Source of the DNA: CALDSL01 sp039810245
GTDB taxonomy: Bacteria > Chloroflexota > Anaerolineae > Anaerolineales > Anaerolineaceae
NCBI GenBank assembly: GCA_039810245.1
Contig: JBDHWQ010000022.1
Location: 4,288-68,287, forward strand
Reading direction: 5' to 3'
Length of the DNA: 64,000 nucleotides
Below, piece by piece: positions 25,369-34,212 of the stretch (positions are counted from its first letter, which is position 1; every line of letters starts with the position of its first letter). A program made the position numbers and the translations under genes. The notes beneath the pieces were generated by a model, which saw only the letters and a program-made list of their open reading frames with translations, made no database searches and was not told the DNA's origin.

Positions 25369-25404
25369 GCCTGCCGCGCCCGGGACACATCCGGCGCGGC
25401 AGGC
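25369..25404. other. GC-rich hairpin between parS and the SdpI gene
   Basis: GCCTGCCGCGCC (25369-25380) pairs with GGCGCGGCAGGC (25393-25404). No T-run follows, so a terminator is doubtful; it may be an mRNA processing or stability element. Confidence 0.4.
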
Positions 25405-25434
25405 ACAAACCATCACATTCATATGAAGGATAAA

Positions 25435-26079
25435 ATGAATACTCGCAACACTCTCATCCTGATCGTGCTGATCGCAATTGTCATGGCGCTGGCCGGCGCG
25501 CTGCTCCAGCCGCGCATGCAGACCCCGCTGGCCACGTACTGGAATGCGCGCGGTGAAGCGGATGGTTTTGGTGGCGTCTTTGAAGCCCTGTACCTGATGC
25601 CGGTGATCCTGCTGGCCAGCGGCCTGCTGATCCTGGGACTGCCGCGCCTGGACCCGATGCGCAGCGCGAAATTGAACTTTCCCATGCTCGGCTCGATTGT
25701 GCTGCTGATGGCGCTGTTCCTGGCTTACCTGCATGCGCTGACCCTGGCCTGGAACCTGGGATACCGCTTCAACATGAACATGATGCTCGTCCCTGGTATG
25801 GGCCTGATGTTCTTCTTCCTCGGTAAGTTGATCCAGAAGGCGCAGCCCAACTGGTTTATTGGGGTGCGCACACCCTGGACTATCTCCAGTCCCGTCGTCT
25901 GGCGCAAGACGCATGACCTGGCCGGCAAGCTGTTCATGGCCAGCGGTCTGATTGCGCTGCTGGGCGTGTTCTTCCCCAACGCCGCCGTATGGCTGCTGAT
26001 GGTCCCGGTGATGGTCGCCGCCTTCGGCACGGTGATATACTCGTACATCGCCTACCGCCAGTTGAATGGCGAAGGATAA
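25435..26079 (+). CDS. SdpI/DUF1648 family membrane protein
   Basis: A 214-residue integral membrane protein with about six hydrophobic segments. It begins with a DUF1648-like part (PLATYWNARGEADGFG), and the SdpI-type part has WFIGVRTPWTISSPVVWRKTHDLAGKLF. In Bacillus SdpI gives immunity to the SdpC toxin and signals to a repressor; members in ABC-transporter operons are common and mostly uncharacterised. GAAGGA precedes the ATG at 25435; an in-frame ATG at 25423 is less likely. It belongs to the GntR-slipin-ABC operon. Confidence 0.85.
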   Translation: MNTRNTLILIVLIAIVMALAGALLQPRMQTPLATYWNARGEADGFGGVFEALYLMPVILLASGLLILGLPRLDPMRSAKLNFPMLGSIVLLMALFLAYLHALTLAWNLGYRFNMNMMLVPGMGLMFFFLGKLIQKAQPNWFIGVRTPWTISSPVVWRKTHDLAGKLFMASGLIALLGVFFPNAAVWLLMVPVMVAAFGTVIYSYIAYRQLNGEG

Positions 26080-26111
26080 TTATCGACTGGCCACTCGAAA
26101 AGGATCTTCGC

Positions 26112-27071
26112 ATGGATGCAATTATTAACGTCAACAACCTGCACCATACCTTTGGCGAACACGTCGCCGTGGATGACCTGACCTTGAGCGTTGGGCGCGG
26201 CGAGGTGTTTGGGCTGCTGGGGCCGAATGGAGCCGGGAAAACTACAACCGTACGCCTGCTCAATGGGTTGTACCAGCCCGCCGCCGGGCAGATGTCCGTG
26301 CTGGGCTATGACCCGGTGTCGCAGGGACATGAAGTACGCCGCCGCTGCGGCGTGCTCACCGAGACCCCGGCACTGTATGAGCGGCTGACCGCGCTGCAAA
26401 ACCTGCAATTCTTCGCCGACCTGGCGGACATGCCTGCGCCTGCTGCGCGCGAGCGCATCACCGACCTGCTGCGTTTCTTCGAGCTGGAAAGCCGCGCCGC
26501 GGATCACGTCTCCACATACAGCAAGGGCATGAAGCAGCGCCTGGCGCTGGCCCGCGCGCTGCTGACCCACCCGGAGTTGATCTTTCTGGACGAACCCACC
26601 TCGGGTCTCGACCCGGAAGCCTCCCTGCAGGTCAACGAGCTGATTGCCGGGATGCGCAAGCGCGACGGCCAGACGGTTTTCCTGTGCACGCATAACCTGT
26701 ACGAAGCCGGCCGCCTGTGTGACCGCGTGGGCGTGATGAAGCAGGGCCGGCTGGTGGCCGCCGGCACGCTGGATGAGCTGCGCCGGCGTGTGGCCCCCGG
26801 CCTGTGGGTTAACGTGCGCCTGCTGAAACCACTCGCTCCACGGCTGGACGGCCTGCCGGGTCTGCTCAATTGGGAAACTACCGTGGATGGGCTGCGCGCA
26901 CAGGTGGTCGAAGAGGCCGCCATTCCGGCGCTCAATGCGGCGCTGGTGGCGCAGGGCGCGCAGGTACTCAGCCTGATGCCGCGCCAGGTCTCGCTGGAAG
27001 AAATCTATTTTGCCCTGCAAGGCGAAGAAGGTTATATCCCCAACGCGGTGCAGGCAGGAGCGGTGCTATGA
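26112..27071 (+). CDS. ABC transporter ATP-binding protein
   Basis: A 319-residue ATPase. Walker A is GPNGAGKTT (about residues 35-43), the signature is YSKGMKQRLALARALL, Walker B is LIFLDEPTSGLD and the H-loop is CTHNLYEA. The C-terminal ~90 residues are the domain often seen in DrrA/CcmA-type exporters. AAAAGGA precedes the ATG. It pairs with the permease encoded next (four-base overlap). The substrate is unknown; the YtrA-type regulator and SdpI neighbour suggest an envelope-stress or peptide export role. Confidence 0.9.
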   Translation: MDAIINVNNLHHTFGEHVAVDDLTLSVGRGEVFGLLGPNGAGKTTTVRLLNGLYQPAAGQMSVLGYDPVSQGHEVRRRCGVLTETPALYERLTALQNLQFFADLADMPAPAARERITDLLRFFELESRAADHVSTYSKGMKQRLALARALLTHPELIFLDEPTSGLDPEASLQVNELIAGMRKRDGQTVFLCTHNLYEAGRLCDRVGVMKQGRLVAAGTLDELRRRVAPGLWVNVRLLKPLAPRLDGLPGLLNWETTVDGLRAQVVEEAAIPALNAALVAQGAQVLSLMPRQVSLEEIYFALQGEEGYIPNAVQAGAVL

Positions 27072-27892
27072 ACTGGAAGCATATTTTCGCGATTGCGCAC
27101 AAGGATTTGCGCGAGGCTAGCGCCAATAAGGCGGTGTGGATCCCTATGCTGGTGGTGCCGCTGATTTTTGTCATCATCATGCCGCTGGCTATGATCCTGA
27201 TCCCGCGCCAGTTTGGCGCGGCAAGCCTGACCAATGACCCCGACATGGCCCAACTGCTGGAAATGCTCGGTCCGCAAATGGGGCAAACGCTGGCCGGCAT
27301 GACCGCCGAACAAAGTATTATCGTCATCATGCTGGGCTATCTATTTGCGCCCATGTTCCTGATCATCCCGCTGATGTTCAGCACAACGATCGCATGCGAG
27401 TCATTTGCCGGTGAGAAAGAGCGCAAGACGATCGAGGCACTGCTGTACAGTCCCGCCACCGATGCCGAGCTGCTGTTTGGCAAGATCATGGCAGGGCTGG
27501 TGCCGGCAGTGCTGATCGCCTGGTTGAGCTTTGCCGGGTACATCCTCGTGCTCAACGTGGCCGCATGGCCGGTATTTGGCCGCGTGTGGTTTCCGCTTCC
27601 GCACTGGTGGCCGATGATCTTCTGGATGACCCCCGCGCTGGCGCTGCTGGGTGTAGCCATCACCGTGCTGATTTCCAAGAAGGTCAAGACCTTCATGGGA
27701 GCCTACCAGACCAGCACATCCAGCGTGCTGCTGGTGCTGGCACTGATCGTTGGACAGGCGTTTGGGGTATTCATGCTTAGCGTTCCGCTGGGCCTGGTGC
27801 TTGGCTTGCTGATCTTTATCGCCGATGCGGTGCTGCTGTACCTGGCCGCCAAAACCTTCAACCGCAAGGCGCTGCTCGCCGGCGGGGATTAA
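27068..27892 (+). CDS. ABC-2 type transporter permease
   Basis: A 274-residue membrane protein with six hydrophobic segments and a long extracytoplasmic loop between the first two (about residues 45-85). The segment SFAGEKERKTIEALLYSPATDAELLFGKI is the typical ABC-2 permease coupling region (E-R-x-x-x-T-x-E-x-L-L-x-x-P). The start codon overlaps the ATPase stop (ATGA). It is the last gene of the operon; a terminator follows. Confidence 0.88.
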   Translation: MNWKHIFAIAHKDLREASANKAVWIPMLVVPLIFVIIMPLAMILIPRQFGAASLTNDPDMAQLLEMLGPQMGQTLAGMTAEQSIIVIMLGYLFAPMFLIIPLMFSTTIACESFAGEKERKTIEALLYSPATDAELLFGKIMAGLVPAVLIAWLSFAGYILVLNVAAWPVFGRVWFPLPHWWPMIFWMTPALALLGVAITVLISKKVKTFMGAYQTSTSSVLLVLALIVGQAFGVFMLSVPLGLVLGLLIFIADAVLLYLAAKTFNRKALLAGGD

Positions 27893-27917
27893 TGGGTTTA
27901 CAGTTGGATGGATCGAA

Positions 27918-27942
27918 GGGCCGCGCATCGCGCGGCCCTTTT
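27918..27942 (+). terminator. Rho-independent terminator after the ABC operon
   Basis: GGGCCGCGC and GCGCGGCCC form a perfect nine-bp stem with loop ATC, followed by TTTTAT. Confidence 0.85.
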
Positions 27943-27943
27943 A

Positions 27944-27959
27944 TGTTTCACGGGAAACA
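27944..27959. promoter_or_regulatory. Second parS-like site (one mismatch)
   Basis: TGTTTCACGGGAAACA differs from the parS consensus at one base. It lies 2.6 kb from the exact parS, between convergent genes where promoters are not expected. Clusters of parS copies are normal near bacterial origins. Confidence 0.65.
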
Positions 27960-27987
27960 ATTTTCATTGGTATGGTACTTATGGTAA

Positions 27988-28063
27988 TTTTTTCTAGAAA
28001 AAACCATGCTCTGAATAATTATTTCTAGAAGAAACTCACATTGCTCGTATTTCTTTCTAGAAA
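27988..28063. repeat. Three TTTCTAGAA palindromes at 31-32-bp spacing
   Basis: The palindromes are TTTTTTCTAGAAAAAA (27988-28003), TTTCTAGAA (28022-28030) and TTTCTAGAAA (28054-28063). Their CTAG centres are 31 and 32 bases apart, close to three helical turns, so they face the same side of DNA. They occupy the AT-rich gap between two convergent genes, next to the parS-like site, and are not explained by a promoter or terminator. Confidence 0.65.
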
Positions 28064-28068
28064 TAACT

Positions 28069-30444
28069 TCACGGTACAAACGCGATGGCGGTGCTGCGAT
28101 CTTCGTTCATGATGATCTTCATGCACCCGCCGCAGGCGGAAGGCACGTGCAGCACGCGCAGTACTTTCGCGTAGGCTTCGCTGCCGGGAACGAGCTCACC
28201 CAACCGGTTTGGCGTATCATAGAAGAAGCTGCGTTTGAACTGGCTGCCCGAATCTTCCAGGTACAGCGCCAGCGGGTAGATCTGCGCTTCCAGCAGGTCC
28301 TGGAAGAAGTGCGTGCCCAACGACGGCTCGGGAACCAGCCCCGTGCCCACGCCCTGCCCGGTGATCTCGACCAGTGCGCGCGCGTTGTAGATATCGCCAT
28401 ACACCACCGGCACACCCAGATCGGCATTGGAGCTGCCCCAGCGACCCGGCCCCACGCAGATGAAGTTCTTGCCTTTCAGCACTGCATTGACCTTGCCTAC
28501 CATGCGCGCCAGCTCCACCCGGCTGGCGTTGCTGCTCATGTGGAAATATTCTTCGTAGGGCACGTATACCACCCATTCCACATCGTCCACGCAGCCCTGT
28601 GGAACCATAAACGTGGTGGCAAAGATCACCTTTTCCGGCGGCAGGTTGGTGGGTAGCGGCACCTGTTCGGTGTCCATCAGGTGGCTTTGCGGGCGGCACT
28701 GTAAGATGTCAATGCAGATGTTGGGCTTGCCGCGCGAATCCAGACCCGGCTGCATGTGCAGCGTAAATTCCATGTCCACCGGGGCGCGGTAGCTGCGCTC
28801 CAGCAGCCGCAGCATTTCGCGCATCGTGTCGGCAAAGCTGGTGCGCCGCAGCAGCTCTTCAAAGGTCACCACCAGCTTGCCCTCGGGGCTGACCAGGCTG
28901 CTGCTCAGCGAGCTGAAGTAGCCTTCCGATTCGTACACCTGCGCCACGTAGCGCAGCGGGCCGTAATGCGTGTCCAGCACTTCGCTCACCGGCAGGGTCT
29001 TGAATTCGTTGTCCTGCAGGTCGATCAGGTCAACGTACTGTTGGGCGTAGCGCTGCACCTGCTTGGGGTCGGTGTTGGGGCGCAGCATAGGGTGGCTGAG
29101 CGCCACCAGCCGCGGGTAATCGTTACCCACGCGGTCGACGGCGCGCGTGCCCATGCCCCACACCATGCGCACAAAGCCGTCTTCGCGCCGGATCTGCGGC
29201 GCCCAGCGGTACAGGTTGCGGCTGAAGGCCACCCCCGCCGCGTGCGGCAGGAAATAGCGCCCAAAGCGCTCGCCGCGCACCACCTGGATCAGCAGCGCCA
29301 TGCGCTCGTCGTAGTCCTGCAGGCCGCGGCTGCGCCGGTAGAGCAGCGCCGACGGATTGAGCGTGGACGCATAAATGCTGGCGATGGCGCGCGTCAGCGC
29401 GGTGAGATTCTGGTGCGGATCGGCCTGGTTAGGCAGGAAGATGCTGTCGTACTTTCCGGCGAACGACGTGCCAAAGTTATCTTCCAGCAGGCTGGATGAG
29501 CGCACGATCAATGGCTGCGAGCCGGTGTTGGATAGCAGCGTTTGCAGGTGCTGCAGCAGGTCGGGCGGGAACGCGCCCGCCAGGAAATCGCGCTCGATCT
29601 CGGGGAACTCCTCGCGCATTTCCTCTTCGGTCTTGTACTTCTGATCGTTCCAGTGCACCAGGTTGTTGATATTCATAAAGTTGTACATCTCGTCGGAACC
29701 GATGAAGTACGATTCCGGCGTATGCAGGCAGCAGCGCTCCGAGCCTTCCATCAGCGTTTCGAGGATGCGCGCCGCCAGCAGCATGCCCGCCGCCTTGCCG
29801 CCGATCTTGCCCGCGCCGATCTTGCGCTGGCGGATGTGCACCAGGTCCGACACGGTGAACCAGTCTTTGGCCACGTTGATGTAGCGTAACTGGTCGCTGA
29901 TGATGGTGCGGATCAGCACCACCTTGGCTTCGTGCAGGCGCGCTTCCAGCTTGCCGCGCTCGGCCGGCGGCATGTTCTCAATCATCATCGCCTGCTCGAA
30001 CACCAGCTCCTGCGGAGCCAGCTCCAGGTTGATCGAGAGGATGTGGTCGCGCGTGGTCACACCGCGTTCCGAGAGGATTTCGCGCACGATCGTTTCGAAC
30101 AGGGCAAAGGTGAGGTGCTGGCTGAAATACAGGTCGGTCAGCCGGTCGCGGATAAAGCCCTGGCGCTGCTCCCAAACCGTTTCTGGCTCGGTTTCCAGCG
30201 GGCGCGATAGCCCCTCGTGCACCTGCGACTGGATGGCGCGCTCGCGCACTTCATCCTCAAACTCCTGCGGCTGGATGATGCCACGCTGGAACAGCTCCAT
30301 GCGCATGCGCGCGCGGATGCGCCCGCTGAGGATGGGGTACTGCCCCAGTGCCAGGTAAATGTTGAGCAGCCGGTTGGACGAGCCGGGGGAGAAGGCCATA
30401 TTCAGTTCCATTTCCGCGCTGCCACGGCCGTTCGCCGCGTTCAC
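28069..30444 (-). CDS. PEP/pyruvate-binding domain protein (PEP synthase-like)
   Basis: Up to 791 residues. After a helical N-terminal ~215 residues comes a PPDK_N-type domain: IGAGKIGGKAAGMLLA, then PLIVRSSSLLEDNFGTSFAGKYDS (ATP-grasp), then RMVWGMGTRAVDRVGNDYPRL. The phospho-histidine and PEP-utilising domains of true PEP synthase or PPDK are missing, so it is not a complete enzyme of that kind; such stand-alone proteins are common in Chloroflexota and uncharacterised. The start is unsure: GTG at 30444 or ATG at 30411 or 30399. It follows dnaN by seven bases and is probably cotranscribed. Confidence 0.75.
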   Translation of the reverse strand: MNAANGRGSAEMELNMAFSPGSSNRLLNIYLALGQYPILSGRIRARMRMELFQRGIIQPQEFEDEVRERAIQSQVHEGLSRPLETEPETVWEQRQGFIRDRLTDLYFSQHLTFALFETIVREILSERGVTTRDHILSINLELAPQELVFEQAMMIENMPPAERGKLEARLHEAKVVLIRTIISDQLRYINVAKDWFTVSDLVHIRQRKIGAGKIGGKAAGMLLAARILETLMEGSERCCLHTPESYFIGSDEMYNFMNINNLVHWNDQKYKTEEEMREEFPEIERDFLAGAFPPDLLQHLQTLLSNTGSQPLIVRSSSLLEDNFGTSFAGKYDSIFLPNQADPHQNLTALTRAIASIYASTLNPSALLYRRSRGLQDYDERMALLIQVVRGERFGRYFLPHAAGVAFSRNLYRWAPQIRREDGFVRMVWGMGTRAVDRVGNDYPRLVALSHPMLRPNTDPKQVQRYAQQYVDLIDLQDNEFKTLPVSEVLDTHYGPLRYVAQVYESEGYFSSLSSSLVSPEGKLVVTFEELLRRTSFADTMREMLRLLERSYRAPVDMEFTLHMQPGLDSRGKPNICIDILQCRPQSHLMDTEQVPLPTNLPPEKVIFATTFMVPQGCVDDVEWVVYVPYEEYFHMSSNASRVELARMVGKVNAVLKGKNFICVGPGRWGSSNADLGVPVVYGDIYNARALVEITGQGVGTGLVPEPSLGTHFFQDLLEAQIYPLALYLEDSGSQFKRSFFYDTPNRLGELVPGSEAYAKVLRVLHVPSACGGCMKIIMNEDRSTAIAFVP

Positions 30445-30451
30445 GCTGCGC

Positions 30452-31579
30452 TTAACCCAGGTGCATGGGCATGATCACGTGCTGGAAGGCTTCTTCGCCC
30501 ACCTGGCGGATAAGGCCGGGGGTGTTGCTGGCGTTGGTCTCCAGCGCCACGCTGGGCGTGCGCACCACTTCCAGCACCTCGCGAAGGTACTTGACATTGA
30601 AGGCAATCACCAGCGCCGGGCCTTCCACCGTGGCGTCCACCTGCACTTCGGCCGCGCCGCGCTCGTCTGAGGTGGCCGAGAGCGTTACCAGCCCGGGCAT
30701 ATCGCCGCGCGGCTGGATGTTCATGCGCACCACGTTATTGCTCTCGCGCGCGATGATCTCCGCCTGGCGGCAGGCATTGCGCAGCGAAGGCGTGGAAATG
30801 ACCGTGCGCGTCTTGAACGTGCGCGGGATGATCACCTTGTAATCCGGGAAGTTGCCTTCGATGAGCTGCGATGCCAGCTCGGCATCCTGCATGTGGAACA
30901 GCACCTGGCCGCGGCCGGGCGGGGCTACCATGGTCAGCGTGTCTTCGCCGTCGCCGGCGATGCGCGCCAGCTCGGCCAGCGCGCGGGCGGGGATGATGGC
31001 GCTCATCGGCCGCGAGGCCGGGCTGCTGAGCGCCGCGCGTCGCACCGAGATGCGGAAGCCATCCGTGGCGGCCATCGTCACTTCGTTGCCCGAGACGGTC
31101 ATCATCACGCCTTGCAGCACCGGGCGGGCGTCATCGTCCGATGCGGCGAACACCACCTGCTGGATCATCTCTTTAAAGTTGACCACGTTCAGGTCCACAC
31201 CCTCTTCCAGGTCGGGCACGGGCATGGGCGGGAATTCCTGCGCGTCGATGCCCTTGATATCGGTGGTGGAGCCGGCGCAGCGCACGTTGAGTGACAGCGT
31301 GCGCGGGTTGAGCGTGAGGGTCACGGTATCATTGGGTAGGGTGGCCACCAGGTCGGTCAGCGTGCGCGCCGGCACGGTGATCGAGCCTTCTTCCTGGATC
31401 TGCGCGCCAATCCAGCACGAGATGCCCAGCTCCAGGTTGGTGGCCGAGAGGCGCAGCCGGCCTTCATCCGTGGCCACCAGGATATTGGACAGGACCGGCA
31501 GGGTGCTGCGCGGCGAAACCGCGCGCGAAACCGTGCTTAACCCGTGTGCAAGTTGTTGTTGCGAAACTGATGCTTTCAT
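30452..31579 (-). CDS. dnaN: DNA polymerase III subunit beta (sliding clamp)
   Basis: A 375-residue clamp that encircles DNA and holds polymerase III. It has the three-repeat clamp architecture with recognisable segments: ALSTVSRAVSPRSTLPVL-like opening, LSATNLELGISCWI, VMMTVSGNEVTMAATDGFRIS and GDMPGLVTLSATSD, and a C-terminal VIMPMHLG. GGAGAGG lies before the ATG. AGTATA at 31624-31629 is TATACT on the minus strand and may be the -10 box. dnaA and recF do not adjoin, unlike in many bacteria, but the DnaA-box and parS sites of this window agree with an origin-near location. Confidence 0.95.
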   Translation of the reverse strand: MKASVSQQQLAHGLSTVSRAVSPRSTLPVLSNILVATDEGRLRLSATNLELGISCWIGAQIQEEGSITVPARTLTDLVATLPNDTVTLTLNPRTLSLNVRCAGSTTDIKGIDAQEFPPMPVPDLEEGVDLNVVNFKEMIQQVVFAASDDDARPVLQGVMMTVSGNEVTMAATDGFRISVRRAALSSPASRPMSAIIPARALAELARIAGDGEDTLTMVAPPGRGQVLFHMQDAELASQLIEGNFPDYKVIIPRTFKTRTVISTPSLRNACRQAEIIARESNNVVRMNIQPRGDMPGLVTLSATSDERGAAEVQVDATVEGPALVIAFNVKYLREVLEVVRTPSVALETNASNTPGLIRQVGEEAFQHVIMPMHLG

Positions 31580-31816
31580 GGATTGCAGCCCTCTCCAGAA
31601 TTATTGGGGTTGGTGTTCCTATGAGTATACATCCATTCGAATTTTTTTGTTGCACTTGCATCGCCGGGGGGATTGATTGGCGCAGCGTTGATCTTTACGG
31701 TTGGCCATAAGGAACCCTTAGATACCTCGCACCCCTCCAACCTGGCCGTGACCAGAATCCGTTGACCACTCCGTGATACAATACGATTCACACGCAGCAC
31801 CGAGGGGAGAAATCGT

Positions 31817-32869
31817 ATGTCTGCACCGCAACACACCCTGCGCGGGCCGGGTCCGCTGCTCAACCCGGACGGCAGCCTGGCCGACGTTGGCTGGGCCCCG
31901 CAGCCTTTGCTGGACGCCAACCTGGAAGACGCGCATTTCTATCGCGCCGTTCCCTTCTGGCAGCGCTTCCGCATCAAGCGCTGGGATTATTATTCTATCT
32001 TCACGCCCACGCACTTCTTCTCGTTCACCCTGGCTGATATCGGCTACCTGGGGCAAGTGTTCGCCTACGCCATCGACTTTGAAAAGCGCACCTATCACGA
32101 GGAGACGCTCGGACCGCTGCTTGGGCGCGGGGTGCACCTGCCGCGCGGCAGCCAGAGCGGCGAAAGCTGGTACGACAACGGCCGCGTGCGCATGAAGTTC
32201 AGCGCGCAGCCCGGCGCACGCAGCCTGTGGGTGGACTGGCCCGGCTTCGACGGCGCCGGCCTCTCCGCGCAGGTGCAGCTCGCCCTGCCGCCCGAGCACC
32301 AGTCGATGGCCATCGTCATCCCCATCCGCGGCCGGCGCTTCTATTACAACCGCAAGGTCAACTGCATGCCCGCCAGCGGTTGGGTGGAGTGGGGCGGCCG
32401 GCGCTTTGATCTCGACCCGGCGCAGGCGCTGGGCGGGCTGGACTGGGGCCGCGGCGTGTGGGAGTATCGCTCGTTCTGGGTGTGGGCCAGCGCGTCCGGG
32501 TTTTTGCCCGGCGCGCAGAGCGCGCGCACTGTGGGCCTCAACCTGGGTTTCGGCTTTGGTGATACGTCGAAGGCCACCGAAAACGCCATCATCCTGGATG
32601 GCTGCATCCACAAGCTGGGCAAGGTGAATTTTATCTACGACAACCACGACTTCAACCGTCCCTGGCGTATGCAAGATGAAGACGGCCGGCTGGATCTGAC
32701 CTTTACGCCCTTCCTGGAGCGCGTGGCGCGCACCAACGCCGTGCTGCTCTCCAGCGAGGTGCATCAGATGTTCGGTCGTTACACCGGCACGCTGGTGACC
32801 GACAGCGGCGAGACCATCCGCCTCGACGGCCTGACCGGCTTCGCCGAAGAGCATTACGCGAAGTGGTAA
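31817..32869 (+). CDS. DUF2804 family protein
   Basis: A 350-residue soluble protein of a conserved family without known function. Recognisable stretches are RIKRWDYYSIFTPTHFFSFT, VIPIRGRRFYYNRKVNCMPASG and LDWGRGVWEYRSFWVWASAS. It probably has a large beta-sandwich fold related to lipocalin-like hydroxysteroid or carotenoid proteins, but that is inference. No signal peptide. It is followed after 19 bases by galE. Confidence 0.8.
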   Translation: MSAPQHTLRGPGPLLNPDGSLADVGWAPQPLLDANLEDAHFYRAVPFWQRFRIKRWDYYSIFTPTHFFSFTLADIGYLGQVFAYAIDFEKRTYHEETLGPLLGRGVHLPRGSQSGESWYDNGRVRMKFSAQPGARSLWVDWPGFDGAGLSAQVQLALPPEHQSMAIVIPIRGRRFYYNRKVNCMPASGWVEWGGRRFDLDPAQALGGLDWGRGVWEYRSFWVWASASGFLPGAQSARTVGLNLGFGFGDTSKATENAIILDGCIHKLGKVNFIYDNHDFNRPWRMQDEDGRLDLTFTPFLERVARTNAVLLSSEVHQMFGRYTGTLVTDSGETIRLDGLTGFAEEHYAKW

Positions 32870-32888
32870 ATAAAAAGGAGAACCGAAT

Positions 32889-33902
32889 ATGAAATACCTG
32901 ATCACCGGCGGCGCCGGGTACATCGGCAGCACCATCGCCTCGGCCCTCATCGACGCGGGCCACACTCCCATCATCCTCGACTCGCTGGTGCGCGGGCGCG
33001 AGGAATTTACCCGCGGGCGCATCTTCTACAAGATGGACATCGGCGACCGCGCCGGGCTGGAGCAGATCTTCCGCGAGCACCCTGATATCCAGGCCACGGT
33101 GCACTGCGCCGCGTTGATCATCGTGCCCGAATCGACCGCCATGCCTTACGAGTACTACCGCGAGAACGTCTCCAAGTCGGTGGAGCTGTTTCACAGCCTG
33201 TACGAGCTGGGCTACCCGCGCGTGGTGTTCAGCTCCTCGGCCTCGGTCTACGCCACGCCCACCGATGGCTACATGGTGCGCGAAGAAGCCCCGCTCAACC
33301 CGCTCAGCCCCTACGCGCGCACCAAGTACATGATGGAAATGGTGCTCAAGGATTACTGCGCCGCCTACGACATGCGCGCCATTGCCCTGCGCTACTTCAA
33401 TCCCATTGGCGCGGACCCGCAGATGCGCACCGGCCTGCCCACCAAAGACCCCAGCCTGGTGGTGGGGCGCATGGTGGAAGTGGCGATGGGGCGCATCCCC
33501 GAGTTCCACGTCACCGGCACCACCTGGCCCACCCGCGACGGCACGGGCATCCGCGACTATATCCACGTGTGGGATCTGGCGCGCGCCCACGTGCAGGCCC
33601 TCACCGGCTTCGACCAGGCCTTCGAGCGCAGCAGCGACCCCGACACGCGTTACCTGGTAATCAACCTGGGCAGCGGCAACGGCGTCACCGTGCGCGAGCT
33701 GGTGAACGCCTTCGAGAAGGTCTACGGGCAGCCGATCCCCAAGCGCGATATGCCCGCGCGCCCCGGCGACGTGGCCGGCGCGTATGCCAACGCCGATAAG
33801 GCTCACACCCTGCTCGGCTGGCAGCCCGAAAAGACGGTCGAACAATGCATCGCCGACGCGCTCCAGTGGGGCGAGAAACGCAAGGAAGTACTGGGGTATT
33901 AG
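32889..33902 (+). CDS. galE: UDP-glucose 4-epimerase
   Basis: A 337-residue short-chain dehydrogenase-type enzyme that interconverts UDP-glucose and UDP-galactose with bound NAD. The Rossmann motif GGAGYIG is at residues 7-13, the catalytic Tyr142-x3-Lys146 is in SPYARTKYMME, and SSSASVYA supplies the catalytic Ser. The C-terminal part has the family segments GTGIRDYIHVWDLARAH and NLGSGNGVTV. AAAGGAG precedes the ATG. Length is typical. Confidence 0.92.
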   Translation: MKYLITGGAGYIGSTIASALIDAGHTPIILDSLVRGREEFTRGRIFYKMDIGDRAGLEQIFREHPDIQATVHCAALIIVPESTAMPYEYYRENVSKSVELFHSLYELGYPRVVFSSSASVYATPTDGYMVREEAPLNPLSPYARTKYMMEMVLKDYCAAYDMRAIALRYFNPIGADPQMRTGLPTKDPSLVVGRMVEVAMGRIPEFHVTGTTWPTRDGTGIRDYIHVWDLARAHVQALTGFDQAFERSSDPDTRYLVINLGSGNGVTVRELVNAFEKVYGQPIPKRDMPARPGDVAGAYANADKAHTLLGWQPEKTVEQCIADALQWGEKRKEVLGY

Positions 33903-33911
33903 CTGGAACAG

Positions 33912-33945
33912 GATGTGGGGGCACGTACGTGCCCCCACATCGTTT
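33912..33945 (+). terminator. Terminator: 30-bp perfect palindrome after galE
   Basis: GATGTGGGGGCACGT is followed directly by its exact complement (33912-33941), then GTTT. It starts 10 bases after the galE stop. Confidence 0.7.
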
Positions 33946-34212
33946 GAAGCGCGCCGCTTTACGCGGCTGAGCGGTATGGAAATACCTGTAGTACTTTACT
34001 ACTTGCTACAAGAAATTACCAAACTCTATACACAGTTTGTAGGGTGGGTTCGCTTTTGAACCCACCCTACTGAGGCTGATTCACAACGCTACCTGGTAAA
34101 CCCAGTGACTGTATTTGCAGTGGGCATTACAACCTTGATGTTACTTATACCATCAGGTGGTGGATCGTTTTTATCGCCTAAATGCCAGTTTCAGTAGTTA
34201 TTTGGAGGGTTT
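33946..34212. other. AT-rich intergenic region with TGTAGGG-type hairpin repeat
   Basis: No gene seen. GTAGGGTGGGTTC (34039-34051) and GAACCCACCCTAC (34058-34070) form a perfect 13-bp hairpin, a type of intergenic repeat known from many bacteria. From here to 35050 the DNA is clearly AT-richer than the surroundings, marking acquired sequence. GGAGG shortly before 34213 is the next gene's ribosome-binding site. Confidence 0.55.

Noticed and set aside
28147..30358. Several plus-strand frames opposite the PEP-synthase-like gene
   Set aside because: Composition and phase are those of antisense shadows; no domains.
31750..31800. TTGACC/TACAAT promoter before the DUF2804 gene
   Set aside because: Spacing between the two boxes is only nine bases, so they cannot form one promoter.
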